DNA of 64,000 nt from CBDIHP01 sp965279195 (GTDB taxonomy: Bacteria > Planctomycetota > Planctomycetia > Isosphaerales > Isosphaeraceae), in assembly GCA_965279195.1 (NCBI GenBank), contig CBDIHP010000025.1, positions 1 through 64,000 of the forward strand, given 5' to 3'. Positions 26,438-35,596 of this stretch are shown here, in pieces. The notes beneath the pieces were generated by a model, which was not told where the DNA came from, did no database searches, and saw nothing but the letters and a program-made list of their open reading frames with translations. Every line of letters begins with the position of its first letter. Within the stretch, counting starts at the first letter, position 1. The translations under genes were made by a program, and so were the position numbers.

Positions 26438-29400
26438 ATGACCCGACTCCGACCCCGAGGCGCGTGGTCCTACGCGCCCCTGGCCCTCGGCATCGCGGCC
26501 GTCCTGGTCGCGACCCTGACCCGCTTGCCCCTCCAGGCCGCCCCGGTTGCGAAGGGCGAGGCCGACGCTGTCCCGAGCTGGATCTGGCTCGGCACGCCCA
26601 CCGAGAAGTCGCAGAACATCGCCTTCCGCAAGGCCATCGAGATCCCCTCGGCGATCAAGTCGGCCCGGCTCTACGTCACCGGCGACGACTCGGTCCTGGC
26701 CTACGTCGACGGCAAGGAAGTGGTCGCGAACGATAGCTGGAGCAGCCCGATCCTCAAGGACGTGACCGAGATCCTCTCGGGGAGCACGAAGCACGTCCTG
26801 GCGGCCCGCTGCAAGAACAGCGGCGGCCCGGGTGCGCTACTGATCAAGCTCGTCGTGGAACCGGCCTCGGGCCCGGCCTTGACGTTCGTGACCGACCCGA
26901 GCTGGAAGGCGAACGCGACGCCCGGTCGCGGGTTGGCCTGGGCGGCGTCGGGCTTCGATGACGCGAAGTGGGCGGCGGTCAAGGTCCTGGGCAAGCTCGG
27001 CGACGGCCCCTGGCTGTCGGTGAACGCGGCGTCGCTCGCGAAGGCGCTCCTCTACAAGGAGCCGGCCGCCCCCGAGCCGTCGAGCTTCAAGGTCGCCAAG
27101 GGCTTCAAGGTCGAGCGGCTCTACACCGTGCCCAAGGACACCCAGGGCTCGTGGGTCAACCTGACCGTCGACCCCAAGGGCCGGCTGATCACGTCCGACC
27201 AGTACGGCAAGCTCTACCGCGTGACCCCGCCGCCGATAGGAAAGACCGAGGCGCCCAAGATCGAGCCGATCAACGTCGCCCTCGGCGAGGCCCAGGGCCT
27301 GCTGTGGGCGTTCGACAGCCTCTACGTGGTGGTGAACCGCGGCGAGAAGTACGCCAGCGGGCTCTACCGGGTGCTCGACTCCGACGGCGACGACAACCTC
27401 GACAAGGTCGAGAAGCTCCGCGAGCTCAAGGGCGGCGGCGAGCACGGCCCGCACGGCGTCGTCCTGAGCCCCGACGGCAAGTCCCTCTATGTCATCGCCG
27501 GCAACGCCACGGCCCTCACCGACATCTCCGGCTCGCTCGTGCCGAAGATCTACGACGAGGACCAGATCCTCCCCTACATGCCCGACGGCCGCGGCTTCAT
27601 GCGCGACGAGCGGGCGCCCGGCGGCGTGGTCTATCGCGTCGATCCGAAGGGACAGGACTGGGAACTCGTCTCGATGGGGTACCGCAACCCCTTCGACCTC
27701 GCCTTCAACCGTTATGGTGACCTGTTCACGTATGACTCCGACATGGAGTGGGACGTGAACACCCCCTGGTACCGCCCGACCCGCGTCTGCCAGGCGGACA
27801 GCGGCTCGGACCTCGGCTACCGCAACGGCTCGGGCAAGTGGCCGGCCTACTATCCGGACAGCTTGCCGCCGACCATCAACATCGGCCCCGGTTCGCCCAC
27901 CGGCGTGACCTTCGGCTACGGCGCGAAGTTCCCGGCCAAGTATCAGGACGCCCTCTACATCTGCGACTGGAGCTACGGCAAGCTCTACGCCGTGCACCTG
28001 ACGCCCGACGCCAGCCACTACAAGGCCGAGCTGGAGGAGTTCGTCACCGGCGCCCCCCTGCCCCTCACGGACATCATCGTCAACCCGAAGGACCAGGCGC
28101 TCTACTTCACCATCGGCGGCCGGCGGACCCTCTCCGGGCTCTACCGGGTGACCTACGCCGGGACGGAGTCGACCGAGCCGTCGAACCCCGCCGACCCCGG
28201 CGCCGAGGCCCGCGCGACCCGTCGCAAGCTCGAAGCCTTCCACGGCAAGAAGGATCCGAAGGCTGTCGAGGCCGCCTGGCCGTACCTCGGCCACTCGGAC
28301 CGCTTCCTCCGCTACGCCGCCCGCGTGGCGATCGAGTGGCAGGACGTGGCCACCTGGCAGGACAAGGCCCTCGCCGAGACCGATCCCCAGGCCGCGCTGA
28401 CGGCCCTGCTCGCCCTGACCCGCACGGGCGATAAGTCGCTCCAGACCAAGATCTTCCACGCCCTCGGCGCCTTGGGCTGGGACAAGCTCGACCAGCCGAA
28501 GAAGCTGGAACTGCTCCGCGTCGTGGAACTGGCGATCGCCCGCATGGGCCTGCCGGATGCCGAGACCCGTGAGGCGATCGCAAACCACCTCGATGGCTGG
28601 TTCCCCGCCAAGAGCCGCGAGTTGAACGCCGAGCTGAGCAAGATCCTGATCGCCGTGCAGTCGCCCAAAATCGCGGCCAAGCTCGTGCCGATGCTCGAAA
28701 CGGCCCCGACCCAGGAGGAGCAGCTCGACTACGCCGCCGCCCTCCGGCTGCTCGACACCGGCTGGACGCCCGAGCTTCGCGGCGCCTACTTCGGCTGGTT
28801 CCCCCAGGCGTACAACTACAAGGGCGGCGCCAGCTTCGGCGGCTTCCTCGACCAGATCAAGGCCGAGGCCGTCAAGCACTTGCCCGATGCCGAGAAGGTG
28901 GCCCTGAAGGGCATTATCGAGGCCAAGCCCGTCCCCAAGACGGCCGCGACGATCAAGTCCCGCCCGTTCGTGAAGAAGTGGACGGTCGACGAGCTGGCCG
29001 CCGCCATCGACGGCAAGCTCACCAAACGCGACTTCGACAAGGGCCGCGCGCTGTTCGCGGCCGGGCAGTGCTTCAACTGCCACCGCTACGACAACGAGGG
29101 CGGCATCGTCGGCCCCGACCTCACCGGCGTCGCCGGCCGCTTCAGCCCGCGCGACCTGCTCGAATCGATCGTGATCCCCAGCAAGTCGATCAGCGACCAG
29201 TATGAAGCCATCGTCGTCGAGACCAGCGACGGTCAGGTCATCACCGGCCGCGTCGTGAACCTCAACGGCGACACGATGTCGATCAACACCAACATGCTCG
29301 ACCCCAACGCGCAGACCTCGGTCAATCGCCGCAACATCGAGAACATCAAGCCCTCGCCGGTTTCGATGATGCCCGAGGGGCTGCTGGACACGCTCAAGCC

Positions 29401-29470
29401 GGACGAGATCCTCGACCTGGTTGCGTACTTGCTCTCGCGGGGCGACCGGACGAACAGGATGTTCGAGTAA
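26438..29470 (+). CDS. PVC-type secreted membrane-bound dehydrogenase-like protein with HEAT-like region and C-terminal cytochrome c
   Basis: The 1010-residue protein has an N-terminal signal helix (about 12-35, ending QAAP). Residues about 45-150 resemble a carbohydrate-binding beta-sandwich. Residues about 210-560 form a propeller typical of the planctomycete PVC dehydrogenases (GLLWAFDSLYVVVNRG, GEHGPHGVVLSPDGKSLYV, GYRNPFDLAFN, GSPTGVTFGYGAKFP). A helical HEAT-like segment follows (about 575-850), then a cytochrome c domain with CFNCH near 877 and a C-terminal motif SISDQYEAIVVETSDGQVITGRV. It probably oxidises a sugar or alcohol in the periplasm and passes electrons to its heme, though the substrate is unknown. 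It is divergent from the sulfatase across 240 bp. Confidence 0.87.
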   Translation: MTRLRPRGAWSYAPLALGIAAVLVATLTRLPLQAAPVAKGEADAVPSWIWLGTPTEKSQNIAFRKAIEIPSAIKSARLYVTGDDSVLAYVDGKEVVANDSWSSPILKDVTEILSGSTKHVLAARCKNSGGPGALLIKLVVEPASGPALTFVTDPSWKANATPGRGLAWAASGFDDAKWAAVKVLGKLGDGPWLSVNAASLAKALLYKEPAAPEPSSFKVAKGFKVERLYTVPKDTQGSWVNLTVDPKGRLITSDQYGKLYRVTPPPIGKTEAPKIEPINVALGEAQGLLWAFDSLYVVVNRGEKYASGLYRVLDSDGDDNLDKVEKLRELKGGGEHGPHGVVLSPDGKSLYVIAGNATALTDISGSLVPKIYDEDQILPYMPDGRGFMRDERAPGGVVYRVDPKGQDWELVSMGYRNPFDLAFNRYGDLFTYDSDMEWDVNTPWYRPTRVCQADSGSDLGYRNGSGKWPAYYPDSLPPTINIGPGSPTGVTFGYGAKFPAKYQDALYICDWSYGKLYAVHLTPDASHYKAELEEFVTGAPLPLTDIIVNPKDQALYFTIGGRRTLSGLYRVTYAGTESTEPSNPADPGAEARATRRKLEAFHGKKDPKAVEAAWPYLGHSDRFLRYAARVAIEWQDVATWQDKALAETDPQAALTALLALTRTGDKSLQTKIFHALGALGWDKLDQPKKLELLRVVELAIARMGLPDAETREAIANHLDGWFPAKSRELNAELSKILIAVQSPKIAAKLVPMLETAPTQEEQLDYAAALRLLDTGWTPELRGAYFGWFPQAYNYKGGASFGGFLDQIKAEAVKHLPDAEKVALKGIIEAKPVPKTAATIKSRPFVKKWTVDELAAAIDGKLTKRDFDKGRALFAAGQCFNCHRYDNEGGIVGPDLTGVAGRFSPRDLLESIVIPSKSISDQYEAIVVETSDGQVITGRVVNLNGDTMSINTNMLDPNAQTSVNRRNIENIKPSPVSMMPEGLLDTLKPDEILDLVAYLLSRGDRTNRMFE

Positions 29471-29885
29471 CCGAGCCCCGTCGCAGAGCGAACCCCCTGG
29501 GCGCGCGGGTCATCATCGACCCTCGATCCGTTTCCTCCCGCCGCCCGGGGGAGTATCAGAAGAAAAACGTGTTTAATCATTAATGCGTAAAGAGTGAGGG
29601 GTGGCTTGCGCTGGGCGCGGGTCTCCAGACCCCGCCCTTGGCCCGAGACGTGATACCACAGGGGCGGGTCTCCAGACCCAATATCAAATGCTCCGACGCG
29701 CCGGGCCGTTTGGAGCGGGGTCTGGAAACCCGGTTTGGTGATACGGCGCGGCGATTGTTGGGGCGGGGTCGGGAGACCCGCGCCCAGCGCCTTCGCCACT
29801 CGCCCGGCGCGAGATAGGAGTTCGCCCCTCCCCCGGGTCGAGTTAGGCGGGGGGTTACGGCGATCGCCGGCCCATCGCCCGTCGC
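29471..29885. other. Convergent intergenic region of 415 bp dominated by a family B repeat
   Basis: No gene is supported. The centre (29608-29790) is the repeat listed separately; the flanks 29471-29607 and 29791-29885 hold no recognised feature. An AT-rich run at 29560-29594 (AAAACGTGTTTAATCATTAATGCG) follows the cytochrome gene. Confidence 0.6.
29608..29790. repeat. Family B repeat, copy 1
   Basis: A 183-bp element whose 30-bp ends (29608-29637 and 29761-29790) are inverted copies with one mismatch, starting GCGCTGGGCGCGGGTCTCC. Internal GGGTCTCCAGACCC palindromes and the segment GATACGGCGCGGCGATTG are also seen; the latter matches GGTACGGCGCGGCATTCGG in copy 2. It lies between two convergent genes. 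No coding frame is conserved here. Confidence 0.85.
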
Positions 29886-31541
29886 CTACCGCATGGGCCG
29901 GGCCGACGGCCCACGGCCGCCGATCGGCTCCAGGCCGATGATCCGGCTCTTGGGGCGGGTGCGGTCGATGTTGATGGGTCCGTTTTCGGTGGACTCGGCC
30001 CATCCGCGGTGGCCGAGGGTGTCCATGACGTCGACCCGGACGTGGAACTTCGTCGGGATGTTCGACGGCACGTTCCAGATGTACTGGCCGGTGTTGTCGA
30101 GCTGGGCGGCGATCGTCTCCCAGCGGGCGCCCGGCTGATCGGGACGCCAGGTCAGCATCACACAGCGCGGGCCGAGGTGGACGTCGGTGGCGTGCCAGGT
30201 GACCGTCAGCTTGACGCCCTCGGGGGCGTTCTCGATCTTCACCGGGTCGAGCCGGACGACCGGCGGGGTGCTGTCGACCTCGACCAGGATGTGCGGCAGG
30301 TCGCCTGGCTCGGGGGGCTTGTCGCCCTGCCCGGAGGCCGATCGGGCGACGAGTTGGAGGCCGAAGGTCCCCTCGCCGCCGAGGTCGATGTCGAACGGCG
30401 ACTGACGATCGGGATCCTCCGACTTCTGGCTCCAGGTCCGGCCGCCGTTCTGGGTGACCCAGAGCTGGACCGACGCCGGGCCGCTCGGGCCGGCGTCATC
30501 GACGGCGTACTTCAGGGAGAACTTCGGCGACCCGATCAGCTCCGGCTTGCCGGCCGAGGGCTGGGCCTGCGCCGCCGGGGCCTGGTTCACCTGCGGCTGG
30601 GCGGGCGGCGCGGCGTTCACCTGTGGGGCCGAGGGCGTCGGGGCCAGGCCAAGGTCCGACGGATTGGCCATCGCCGCCGGCGCGGCGGGCTGGGCCGAGC
30701 CTCGGGGCGGGGCCTCGAACGACGGCTCGCTGGCGAGGTTCGGCATCGCCGGCGGACCGGACTCCTGCACCGGTGGCAACTCGGTGCCGTCAGACGCGAA
30801 CGAGCCGAGCGGCGGGGGCGCGGCGGCCTCGGGGGTCTGACCGGGTCCGCTGAGCGACGGGTTGCGCGGGGTGCCGTCCCCCAGGGTGATCGTCTGCTCC
30901 TGCGTATTCCCCGCCTTGTCCGAGACCGACAGTCGGACCTTGACCGCCTCGGCCGTGCCGGCGTTCCAGGATTCCATGCCGATCAGCGCCGGCTTACGGA
31001 CGGGCACCTGCCTCCATTCGCGGGTGCCCAGGGGCTGGTACTCGATCATCAGCGAGCTGAGGTCGAGATGCTCGTCCCGGACCTCCCAGCGGACCGACGC
31101 GACGGCGGCCCGTCGGGGCAGAGGCTCGAGCGTCGCCAGGGGGGCCGTGGTGTCGATGATGACCTTCATGCTCGGTTCGACCTCGGCATCGTTGCTCGGG
31201 GTCACCTTGCCCTTCTGGTCGATCGAGCGAGCGGCGAACCAGTACTCGCCGTCCTCCGGGGCCCGGAACGACACCGAGAGGTCCTGCGGCGACGCCTTGC
31301 CTGCCGGCTTCCAGCTCGCGCCGTAATCATTCGAGACGTAGAGCCGGACCTCCTTCAGATTCCCCCGGACGGCCGGGTCGGTGTTGAAGGGGATCCGGAA
31401 GGCCTTCTTATTGTGGAAGATCGGCACGACCTTCCGAGGCGCGGCCTCGACCCGGAGCGCAGGGGCGGACAGGGCCAGCAAGCTGCCGAGCAGCCCGAGC
31501 CCGATTCGCCAGTTTGTCCCCCGCGCCCGCTTCGACGTCAC
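29886..31541 (-). CDS. Secreted Ig-like-domain protein with a proline/alanine-rich linker
   Basis: The 551-residue product has a signal sequence (IGLGLLGSLLALSAPALRVEAA). It then shows at least three Ig/fibronectin-like beta-sandwich segments, seen as repeated VRLYVSNDYGASWKPAG, FRAPEDGEYWFAARSIDQKG, and later VQLWVTQNGGRTWSQK with GTFGLQLVARSASG, plus STPPVVRLDPV and TRPKSRI. A low-complexity Pro/Ala/Gln linker (about 235-330) separates the halves. Such proteins are common surface or periplasmic proteins in planctomycetes; no function is known. GTG 31541 is preferred because GGAGG lies five bases upstream. Confidence 0.72.
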   Translation of the reverse strand: MTSKRARGTNWRIGLGLLGSLLALSAPALRVEAAPRKVVPIFHNKKAFRIPFNTDPAVRGNLKEVRLYVSNDYGASWKPAGKASPQDLSVSFRAPEDGEYWFAARSIDQKGKVTPSNDAEVEPSMKVIIDTTAPLATLEPLPRRAAVASVRWEVRDEHLDLSSLMIEYQPLGTREWRQVPVRKPALIGMESWNAGTAEAVKVRLSVSDKAGNTQEQTITLGDGTPRNPSLSGPGQTPEAAAPPPLGSFASDGTELPPVQESGPPAMPNLASEPSFEAPPRGSAQPAAPAAMANPSDLGLAPTPSAPQVNAAPPAQPQVNQAPAAQAQPSAGKPELIGSPKFSLKYAVDDAGPSGPASVQLWVTQNGGRTWSQKSEDPDRQSPFDIDLGGEGTFGLQLVARSASGQGDKPPEPGDLPHILVEVDSTPPVVRLDPVKIENAPEGVKLTVTWHATDVHLGPRCVMLTWRPDQPGARWETIAAQLDNTGQYIWNVPSNIPTKFHVRVDVMDTLGHRGWAESTENGPINIDRTRPKSRIIGLEPIGGRGPSARPMR

Positions 31542-31844
31542 TGAGCCCTCCCGCATTCAGGGCCAGCCGCACAAGAACTCGCCGGGAATACCCGGCCCGT
31601 GATCGGTCCCGACCGGCAGGGCCTAGGGCCTGCCGACCGATCGGTTCCGATGCCTTCGCAAGAGATCCCGGTTTGCCATAACGATCAAACTCCGGACGGG
31701 TGAATGTCCCTTCCTCGGAATTGATCGACCCGGGGCGTCCTGCGACTTGAAGCGGTGCGCGGGATTGCGACGATTCTACCGGCCGCCTGGCCTGTGTGGG
31801 AGTTCTGGGCAAGCGGCGTCAGCCAGTGAAAATCCGAGCCGGCC
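31542..31844 (-). other. 303-bp leader region of the Ig-like gene with two hairpins
   Basis: There is no gene. Reading towards the Ig-like gene, two hairpins are visible: CGGCAGG/CCTGCCG around GCCTAGGG (31614-31635) and GCCGGG-AATA-CCCGGC (31581-31596). Both lie within 100 bases upstream of the GTG start and could be a structured 5' leader or the terminator of the preceding aldolase gene on the same strand. The rest shows nothing I recognise. Confidence 0.45.
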
Positions 31845-32492
31845 TCAGGCCCCCCGGAACTTTTTGACGATCGCGACGTACTGGCTGGCGAGGTCGGTGA
31901 TCCGCCCGAAGTCCCCGGCGGCGATCGCCTTGGGCTCGACGAGCGAGCCCCCGACGCCCAGGCAGCAGGCCCCGGCCTTCAGGAACGTCTCGGCCGTGTT
32001 CAGGTCGACCCCGCCCGTCGGCATCATCCGGATCTGGGGCAACGGCCCGCGCAGGGCCTTGAGATACGCCGGCCCGCCCAGATCCGCCGGGAAGATCTTC
32101 ACGACGTCGGCCCCGGCCTCCCAGGCGGAGACGACCTCGGTTGGCGTCAGGGCGCCCGGCATGATGGCCTTGTCGTAGCGGCGGCAGAGCTTGATGACCT
32201 CCAGGTTCACGCAGGGGGCCACGATGTACTCGGCCCCGGCGAGCAAGGCCGCGCGGGCGGTTTCGGGGTCGAGGACGGTCCCCGCACCCAGGATGATCTC
32301 GTCGCCCAGCTCCTTGCGGACCTGCTTGATGACGTCGAGCGCCCCGGGGACCGTGAAGGTGATCTCGGCCGCCGTGACGCCGCCTTCGGCGAGGGCGCGG
32401 ACGACCTTCACGAGCTGGTCGGGGGACTCCGAGCGGACCACCGCGACAATCCCACCGTCCAGGATGCGCTTGAGGGTTGTGTCGCGGCTCAT
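31845..32492 (-). CDS. eda: 2-keto-3-deoxy-6-phosphogluconate / 4-hydroxy-2-oxoglutarate aldolase
   Basis: The enzyme cleaves KDPG to pyruvate and glyceraldehyde 3-phosphate (Entner-Doudoroff), or related 2-keto acids. The 215-residue TIM-barrel protein shows the KDPG-aldolase signatures: IVAVVRSESP, AAEITFTVPGAL with catalytic Glu43, LGAGTVLDPE, PCVNLEVIKLCRR, MPGALTPTE, VKIFPA with the Schiff-base Lys132, and MPTGGV. The length fits the family. ATG 32492 gives the usual short N-terminus; a longer open frame upstream is not needed. It may process pectin or uronate breakdown products, but no uronate pathway genes adjoin it, so this link is inference. Confidence 0.92.
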   Translation of the reverse strand: MSRDTTLKRILDGGIVAVVRSESPDQLVKVVRALAEGGVTAAEITFTVPGALDVIKQVRKELGDEIILGAGTVLDPETARAALLAGAEYIVAPCVNLEVIKLCRRYDKAIMPGALTPTEVVSAWEAGADVVKIFPADLGGPAYLKALRGPLPQIRMMPTGGVDLNTAETFLKAGACCLGVGGSLVEPKAIAAGDFGRITDLASQYVAIVKKFRGA

Positions 32493-32587
32493 GGGACTCT
32501 TCGCTCCGGGCGTAAACCGTATTGTGGCAAGGGTTATGGTGGGCGATGCCCGCCCCACGGGACTGTAGCGGCGTCCCGCCACCCCCG

Positions 32588-33037
32588 TCAACCCATCCGC
32601 CGGGCCGCCATCAACAGCACGATCGCCGCGTGCGCCGTCCAGATCCAGGCGCGATAGCCATTGGTGCGGACCAACGAGGCGTAAAGTGCGGGATCGAAGC
32701 CGCCCACCAGCTTCTCGTGGATCGGGACCTGCAGGAATGCTGTCGAGAGCCAGGTCCCCAGCGCCGCCGCGAACCCCGCCCACGCGAGCCACGACGGGAT
32801 CTGCTCCGGGCGGTTCGCGATCAGCCAGGCGCTCGTGACCAGCTCGACGGTCATCGGCAGGATGACCACGTAGGTCGTCAGCCGGGAATGTTCGGCGTGA
32901 TAGCGGGCGAACCCGTCGGCGCCCACGTGATCGAAGAGTTGATAATGCACAACCTGGACGAACCAGATGACCCCGGTCATGAACAGGGTCGAGGCCAGAT
33001 TGGCCAGGAAGATCCAGCTGCTACTGATCGTCGTCAT
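32588..33037 (-). CDS. Conserved four-helix membrane protein of unknown function
   Basis: The 149-residue product has about four hydrophobic helices, with polar conserved-looking residues inside them: WFVQVVHYQLF, YHAEHSR, PMTVELVTS and FLQVPIHEKL. Histidines and a glutamate within helices hint at metal or heme binding, but that is only a pattern. ATG 33037 lies inside the last codons of the helicase gene, a 17-base overlap in another frame, with GGAGCCCGAGG just upstream, so the two are probably co-translated. Confidence 0.65.
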   Translation of the reverse strand: MTTISSSWIFLANLASTLFMTGVIWFVQVVHYQLFDHVGADGFARYHAEHSRLTTYVVILPMTVELVTSAWLIANRPEQIPSWLAWAGFAAALGTWLSTAFLQVPIHEKLVGGFDPALYASLVRTNGYRAWIWTAHAAIVLLMAARRMG

Positions 33038-34577
33038 CCTCGGGCTCCTCAACGCCTTCCGGCTCGGGGACGTTGTGGCCCGGAGGCCGGTCGTCGTCAA
33101 GCCGGACGACCCGGTTGGGGCGATCGGGCGGCTCCATCGGGCCGGCAGGCCGCCCGCGATACTCGTCGGCGGGGCCTGAGATGTCCGGGTCGTAGGCGCT
33201 GTGCTGCCGACGCCGGTTCGAGGTGAACTCCTCGACCGTGCCCTTGGTGATGACCTCGTAGAGCGTCGCTTCCTTGTCGCCCGACTTCCTCAGGATACGC
33301 CCCAGGCGCTGGACGTGCTCCCGCACCGAGCCCGAGCCCGAGAGCACCACCGCCACGTTTGCCTCGGGGACGTTCACGCCCTCGTTCAACACCCGCGACG
33401 TCGCCACGACCGGATACGCGCCCGAGTTGAACCGCTGCAAGACCTCCCGGCGCTCCTTCGTCTTGGTCTGGTGAGTGATCACGGGCACCAGGAACTGCCG
33501 GGCGATCGTGTAGACCGTGGCGTTGTCGTGGGTGAAGATGATGACCCGGTCGCCGTTGTGGCGGTCCAGCAGCTTGCCCAGGAGATAGAGCTTCGCCGGG
33601 GCCGCCATCGCCAGGGCCCGCTGCTCTCGGTAGGCCAGGAACGCCTGTCGTCCCTCGACCGACCGGTGGGCGACCATCAGGAACTGGCTCCAGGCACCGG
33701 GACGCCGCATGTCAATGCCCGAGCCCGAGAGGAACGTCCGGTACACCTCGCGCTGCGATTCGTACCGCAGGCGTTCGGTGTCGGTCAGGTTCACGAACAG
33801 GGTCTCGACCCGGTAATCGGCCAGGAACTGCCCGCGGAGCTGGGTGATCTCGCGGCGGTAGACGATCGGCCCGATCAGGTGGTCGAGGTGCTGGTGGCCG
33901 TTGTCGGCCCTCTCGGGCGTGGCGGTCAGCCCGAGCCGGAACGGGGCGATCGAGCAGAGCGCCGCCAGGCCGTACGTGGGCCCGGGTAAGTGGTGGCACT
34001 CGTCGAAGACGATCAGGCCGAACTGGTTCCCCAGTCGCTCCATGTTGAGGTAGGCCGAGTCGTAGGTCGTGACCGTGAGCGGCCGGATGTCATACGACCC
34101 GCCGCCCAGGAGTCCGACCTCGACGCCGAACGACAGCGTCAGCTCGTCGTACCACTGGTTCATCAGGTCGATGGTCGGCGTCACGACCAGGGTCGGCCGG
34201 GCGGCCTTGTTGATGACGAGATTCGCGAGATGCGTCTTCCCCGTCCCCGTCGGCAGGACGACCACGCCCCGGCAACCCGCCTGCTCCCACGCCTTCAGGC
34301 CCTCGACCTGGTGCGGGAACGCATCCTTGTTGACCCGGAACGGCCAGGGGGACTTGTCATACGTCCGCGCGCCATCCTTGTAGGGGATCTTCTTCGCCCG
34401 GAGGAACTCGACGATCGTCCGGTAGAAAATCGCCTCGGCCCGGTGCTGCCGGGTCCTGGCGTCGTAGCGGATCCCGGGCATCCCGAGGGTATTCTCCTCG
34501 GCCACGCCCTCGACGACGATCGTGCCGGCCTCGAAGGCCAGCCGGATCTCGTTCGCAGGAGCCTCCGTCGCCGTCAT
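33021..34577 (-). CDS. XPB-like superfamily 2 DNA helicase
   Basis: The 518-residue protein has the SF2 motif order: Walker A VLPTGTGKTHLA (about 107-118), TPTIDLMNQW (Ia), VFDECHH (Walker B, DECH box), LTATPER (III), then IIFTHDNATVYTIARQF (IV), ATSRVLNEGVNVPEANVAVVL (V) and REHVQRLGRILR (VI). The N-terminal domain with FPHQVEGLKAWEQ and the thumb-like insertion between III and IV fit bacterial XPB/UvsW-type repair helicases. The last 60 residues are acidic and proline-rich, probably disordered. ATG 34577 is the start that avoids an arginine-rich, poorly coding extension. Confidence 0.85.
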   Translation of the reverse strand: MTATEAPANEIRLAFEAGTIVVEGVAEENTLGMPGIRYDARTRQHRAEAIFYRTIVEFLRAKKIPYKDGARTYDKSPWPFRVNKDAFPHQVEGLKAWEQAGCRGVVVLPTGTGKTHLANLVINKAARPTLVVTPTIDLMNQWYDELTLSFGVEVGLLGGGSYDIRPLTVTTYDSAYLNMERLGNQFGLIVFDECHHLPGPTYGLAALCSIAPFRLGLTATPERADNGHQHLDHLIGPIVYRREITQLRGQFLADYRVETLFVNLTDTERLRYESQREVYRTFLSGSGIDMRRPGAWSQFLMVAHRSVEGRQAFLAYREQRALAMAAPAKLYLLGKLLDRHNGDRVIIFTHDNATVYTIARQFLVPVITHQTKTKERREVLQRFNSGAYPVVATSRVLNEGVNVPEANVAVVLSGSGSVREHVQRLGRILRKSGDKEATLYEVITKGTVEEFTSNRRRQHSAYDPDISGPADEYRGRPAGPMEPPDRPNRVVRLDDDRPPGHNVPEPEGVEEPEDDDDQ

Positions 34578-34692
34578 TGATCGCGCCCTGTCGTCTCGAA
34601 TCGCCCGCCGAACCCACCCGGTGAACTCCAGTCTAGCATGCCCGCACCCCATCTGCCCATTCGGGGGAAACCTCGCCGAGACCGGGCCGCAA

Positions 34693-34771
34693 GCGCTGGG
34701 CGCGGGTCACCGGGCCGCGCCACTCGCGGGTCTCCAGGAAGCGCTGGGCGAGGGTCTGCGGACCCCGCCCC
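34693..34771. repeat. Decayed family B repeat ends
   Basis: Two direct copies of the GCGCTGGGCGCGGGTC / GCGCTGGGCGAGGGTC arm lie 48 bases apart (34693 and 34741). The second continues CTGCGGACCCCGCCCC, close to the arm of copy 1 at 29608. The inverted right arm is missing, so this is a fragment rather than a full element. Confidence 0.6.
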
Positions 34772-34849
34772 CAACCCCGGCCGCGCCGGACCGCCCGACC
34801 CGGCCTCCGGACCGATTGGGACGAGGCCATCCGGGCCGCCGTCGTCGGC

Positions 34850-34885
34850 ACCGGCCTGGCAAGTGGCACACGAACTGCCTCCAAA
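34850..34885 (-). repeat. Family C repeat fragment, inverted
   Basis: Read on the minus strand the stretch is GGAGGCAGTTCGTGTGCCACTTGCC, matching the shared core (GGAGCCxGTTCGTGTGCCACTGGCT) of copies at 23.7 and 46.0 kb. Only one arm is clear. Confidence 0.5.
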
Positions 34886-35284
34886 CGGAGCACTGGCTTG
34901 CTGATTCTCGAAAAGGAATGACATCAACACAATAGACAATCTTGTCGGGTCCGCCTCTCCGGCCCCTCGTGATTGGCACGAACCGTGCAGCATCCAACCC
35001 GTTTCCGGGCTCGTCCGGAGGCTCCCCTTCAAACCATGTCGTAAGCCTCGGTTCGCGAACCGAACAGACTCGTCGGACGAACTCCTAAAGATTTCGGTCA
35101 TGAGTGCTTGCAGGCGCGACGCGGGTCGCCTATAAACGAGTGGAGAGTCGGTAATTCTGCAGGCTTGCACGTGTTCGTGCGAGTATCTGTGGAGTCCTGA
35201 ACAATTCGTTGCGTTGATGGGAATGGAGTCGATCGGGCGCCGTTCCCGGATCCCCCCACGCACGGACTACGGAAGGAGAGACGC

Positions 35285-35497
35285 TTGCGGAATCCGTGGA
35301 AGCGGGGGGTGGTCGGCCTGGCCCTGCTGGGCCTGGCGACGGCGGCGGGATGCTCGTCGTCGGCGGACGGGCCGGCGGCGCCCGTGGTGTCGGACGAGAA
35401 GCTCCAGACGCCCGGGGACAAGGAGAAGACCGGGTTCGACCCGGGCAATCCGCTCGGCAAGGGCGTGAAGGCGAAGAAGGGGCCGGGCGGCAAGTAG
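35285..35497 (+). CDS. Small lipoprotein upstream of the second DUF1559 gene
   Basis: The 70-residue product starts with TTG at 35285, supported by a strong GGAAGGAG about 6 bases upstream. The N-terminus is a classic lipoprotein signal (RGVVGLALLGLATAAGC, lipobox cysteine at residue 23). The mature part is only about 48 residues, charged and glycine/lysine-rich (KEKTGFDPGNPLGKG), without a domain. Small lipoproteins of this make-up are common next to DUF1559 genes in planctomycetes. Here it precedes the DUF1559 gene by 99 bases, the reverse order of the 6-7.5 kb pair. Confidence 0.78.
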   Translation: MRNPWKRGVVGLALLGLATAAGCSSSADGPAAPVVSDEKLQTPGDKEKTGFDPGNPLGKGVKAKKGPGGK

Positions 35498-35596
35498 GCC
35501 GCGGGCGGATCCCCTGAGAGCAGGCGTCCGGGCGGCGGGTGGCCACTCGGGCCCATTCCTTTTCCCATTCCTCTTCGGGCATGGAGTCGTGTCACT

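Larger units (their letters stand above)
34578..35284. other. 707-bp gene-free divergent region with repeat remnants
   Basis: This region separates the helicase start from the lipoprotein start. It holds two left-arm remnants of the family B repeat (34693-34719 and 34741-34771, both beginning GCGCTGGGCG) and an inverted family C segment (34850-34885). The right part (34880-35280) is less GC-rich than the rest of the window and probably contains the lipoprotein/DUF1559 promoter; GCACG-TGTT-CGTGC (35167-35180) is a small hairpin there. No open frame in it looks like a real gene. Confidence 0.55.

Noticed and set aside
26837..29083. A 748-codon open frame opposite the PVC cytochrome gene
   Set aside because: It is composed of biased repeats of Val, Gly, Arg, Glu and Leu typical of an antisense frame, with no start context.
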